Shown piece by piece: positions 62,908 to 64,000 of a stretch of 64,000 nt of DNA; position 1 is the stretch's first letter; each line of letters starts with the position of its first letter. The notes under the pieces are model-generated. The model saw only the letters and a program-made list of their open reading frames with translations, was not told where the DNA came from and searched no databases. A program made the position numbers and the translations under genes. Origin of the DNA: Prochlorococcus marinus bv. HNLC1 (GTDB lineage Bacteria > Cyanobacteriota > Cyanobacteriia > PCC-6307 > Cyanobiaceae); contig GL947594.1 in NCBI GenBank assembly GCA_000218705.1, forward strand, positions 580,358 through 644,357, read 5' to 3'.

Positions 62908-63075
62908 TTAACCTTTTAAGTAATAAACAAATCCCAAAATTAAAGAAAGAAAAATAACCGAAAAAATAATTAATGACTTTTTTGATTCTCCTTCAGAAAT
63001 AACATTTATTTCTGGTTCCAAGGCAAAACCATTTTGCCTACCACCACTCTCTGTTGTATAACCTTTTTTGTCCAT
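62908..63075 (-). CDS. psb34: Psb34-like/ssl1498-family small light-harvesting-like protein
   Basis: Beginning at ATG 63075 the protein is MDKKGYTTESGGRQNGFALE, then PEINVISEGESKKSLIIFSV and IFLSLILGFVYYLKG. The TTE-GGRQNGFALEPE N-terminus and one membrane helix fit the Psb34 (ssl1498) family, which attaches to the photosystem II assembly intermediate RC47. An upstream start at 63120 would add an unconserved leader. The 55-aa length is normal. Confidence 0.78.
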   Translation of the reverse strand: MDKKGYTTESGGRQNGFALEPEINVISEGESKKSLIIFSVIFLSLILGFVYYLKG

Positions 63076-63179
63076 GAAATAATAAATTTTAGATATTATT
63101 GCATGAAAATAATTAATCAAATGAAAGCTTTACAAATATAAATTTGAAAACATTTTAAAAGTAAAAGTAAAACTTTAAT

Positions 63180-63431
63180 TTAGCGTTTAAACCAGCCTTT
63201 TTTATTTTCTTTTTTGTTCTCAACTATATTTAGTTCAACTTTCTTTTTTCTGCCAAATAAACCTTTTTTTTCAGAATTAACACTTTTAACAGGTTTTGTA
63301 GAATTCTTTTTGGAATTCTTCTCAGGAAAATCACTGGAAACTTTTTCTGAAAGGAGACGGTATACAAAAAAGCCAAATACACCAAAAAAACCTACCGCTT
63401 GTACAATCGCAGTACCAAAATTTTCAAACAT
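63180..63431 (-). CDS. Small single-pass membrane protein with Lys-rich tail, 83 aa
   Basis: MFENFGTAIVQAVGFFGVFG then FFVYRLLSEKVSSDFPEKNS form one helix and a linker, followed by KGLFGRKKKVELNIVENKKE and NKKGWFKR. It is strongly basic at the C-terminus and would keep its tail in the cytoplasm. The start ATG directly follows the stop of the upstream small secreted gene. The opposite-strand frame (63214-63603) is a shadow. Confidence 0.75.
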   Translation of the reverse strand: MFENFGTAIVQAVGFFGVFGFFVYRLLSEKVSSDFPEKNSKKNSTKPVKSVNSEKKGLFGRKKKVELNIVENKKENKKGWFKR

Positions 63432-63618
63432 TTACGCTTCTACCTTGTTAAAACTTTTTTCTGATTTTGTATTATCACAATCATCATCAGTTAATGAACA
63501 TTCGACTTTAACATTTTTATTCTTATGTGAACTACAGCCTGCAGCCTCTAGATTCGCAGTAAAACTAAACATACCTAGAAAGTATGGTAAGTGGTGTGAT
63601 TAGGATAATTTTTTTCAT
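63432..63618 (-). pseudogene. Small secreted protein, frameshifted by one base
   Basis: The start frame gives MKKIILITPLTIL and soon stops. With one base removed near 63579-63581 it continues GMFSFTANLEAAGCSSHKNK, then NVKVECSLTDDDCDNTKSEK to a stop right before the next ATG. The joined sequence is a classical signal peptide with a mature part carrying three cysteines. TTT instead of TT would explain the shift. It is the first gene of a pair with the 83-aa membrane protein. Confidence 0.6.
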
Positions 63619-63790
63619 ATTTAATTATTAGTATATTTATTATGGAAAAATTTTTTTATAAATGTGGTAGAAATTTGTTTATTAGCTCAATAATCTCAAT
63701 TGAACAACTTATTACTTAATTTTTATAGATTTTTTCCTTATAAAGTTAGAAGTATAAATGAATAAATTTTCGATATTTTTAATTTTTAAG

Positions 63791-63976
63791 TTAACTATAA
63801 TAATTGATCAAATCTAAAATAAGTATGAGTAATAAAGAAATGCCAAAAATATAAGGCAAGAAAGGGTATTTATTTAAAATTTGATTTAACTTACCTGTTG
63901 ACTTTATTTCTTTTTTAGTTGACTTAATTTCTCTAGGAGGAAGTCCTAGTTTTTCTCTCCTTTTGGCTTCACCCAT
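63791..63976 (-). CDS. DUF2839 family protein
   Basis: I start at ATG 63976 (MGEAKRREKLGLPPREIKST), the DUF2839 signature. The upstream TTG at 64000 would extend past the edge and is less likely. The 61-aa protein has a basic linker and one C-terminal membrane helix (FLPYIFGISLLLILILDLIN). The role is unknown. It is common in cyanobacteria. Confidence 0.85.
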   Translation of the reverse strand: MGEAKRREKLGLPPREIKSTKKEIKSTGKLNQILNKYPFLPYIFGISLLLILILDLINYYS

Positions 63977-64000
63977 TAATTTAAATGAATTATTATTCAA

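Noticed and set aside
63214-63603. 129-aa plus-strand open frame
   Set aside because: It is complementary to two convincing small minus-strand genes that share operon-like spacing.
63642-63719. 25-codon open frame (MEKFFYKCGRNLFISS...)
   Set aside because: Too short, no neighbour context and compatible with chance in this composition.
1-64000. CRISPR array, insertion sequence or prophage
   Set aside because: No spaced direct repeats, transposase, integrase or phage structural genes are visible; the only strong tandem repeats are coding.

Overview
The window looks like part of the chromosome of a high-light-adapted Prochlorococcus or a very close marine picocyanobacterium. The DNA is extremely A+T-rich (about 70% by eye), intergenic gaps are short and proteins are compact. 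Several families are cyanobacterial: PAM68, DUF1816, DUF2862, DUF3288, DUF2839, a Psb34-like protein, a cytochrome-b559-beta-like protein, plant-type glycerate kinase and glucosyl-3-phosphoglycerate synthase.

Positions 1-27 kb are mostly housekeeping. In order: ispE (cut by the left edge) and rsmA; rlmH; a LexA-boxed umuD-umuC pair with a small HExxH protein; dnaG (frameshifted); a DMT transporter; ruvA, rpsO and a PAM68 protein; dnaE, gatA, DUF1816, rlmB, mrnC and a STAS protein; carA, trpD and DUF3288; an ABC exporter and msrA; tRNA-Pro(TGG); uppP; and a run of very small membrane proteins. At 23.5-28.3 kb lies a compatible-solute block: plant-type glycerate kinase, HAD phosphatase, a GH13_18 sucrose/glucosylglycerate phosphorylase and divergent gpgS. 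Together these can make glucosylglycerate and return it to central metabolism.

From 28.3 kb on the layout becomes accessory-like. Dozens of small hypothetical, secreted or single-pass membrane proteins are mixed with a three-gene ABC-2 exporter, a TSUP permease, an HNH nuclease, a kinase/flavoprotein/MetF-like trio, an NSS transporter, a peptidase-E-like protein, GNAT, DUF3303 and DCC-family proteins, an MBL-fold protein and an Mrr-like nuclease. Islands of core genes interrupt this region: rpsU, pepN, purT, glutathione peroxidase and dus. The right end carries photosystem-related small proteins. It resembles a hypervariable island or its flank, but I cannot prove boundaries.

Eight genes carry a single-base frameshift: dnaG, the phosphorylase, an HhH protein, a flavoprotein, the NSS transporter, a 95-aa protein, a TatA-like repeat protein and a small secreted protein. 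Seven lie in or beside short homopolymers and one in a tandem repeat. Two further genes lack any ATG, GTG or TTG start. Because essential dnaG is affected, I favour sequence error for many of these, though real mutation is possible. The most interesting biological signals are the glucosylglycerate cycle, an unassigned structured RNA with a strong terminator at 33.2-33.4 kb, a TatA-like protein with perfect 84-bp tandem repeats, a b559-beta-like protein that has lost its heme histidine, and a family of tiny conserved-looking membrane proteins. I see no CRISPR array, insertion sequence or prophage.
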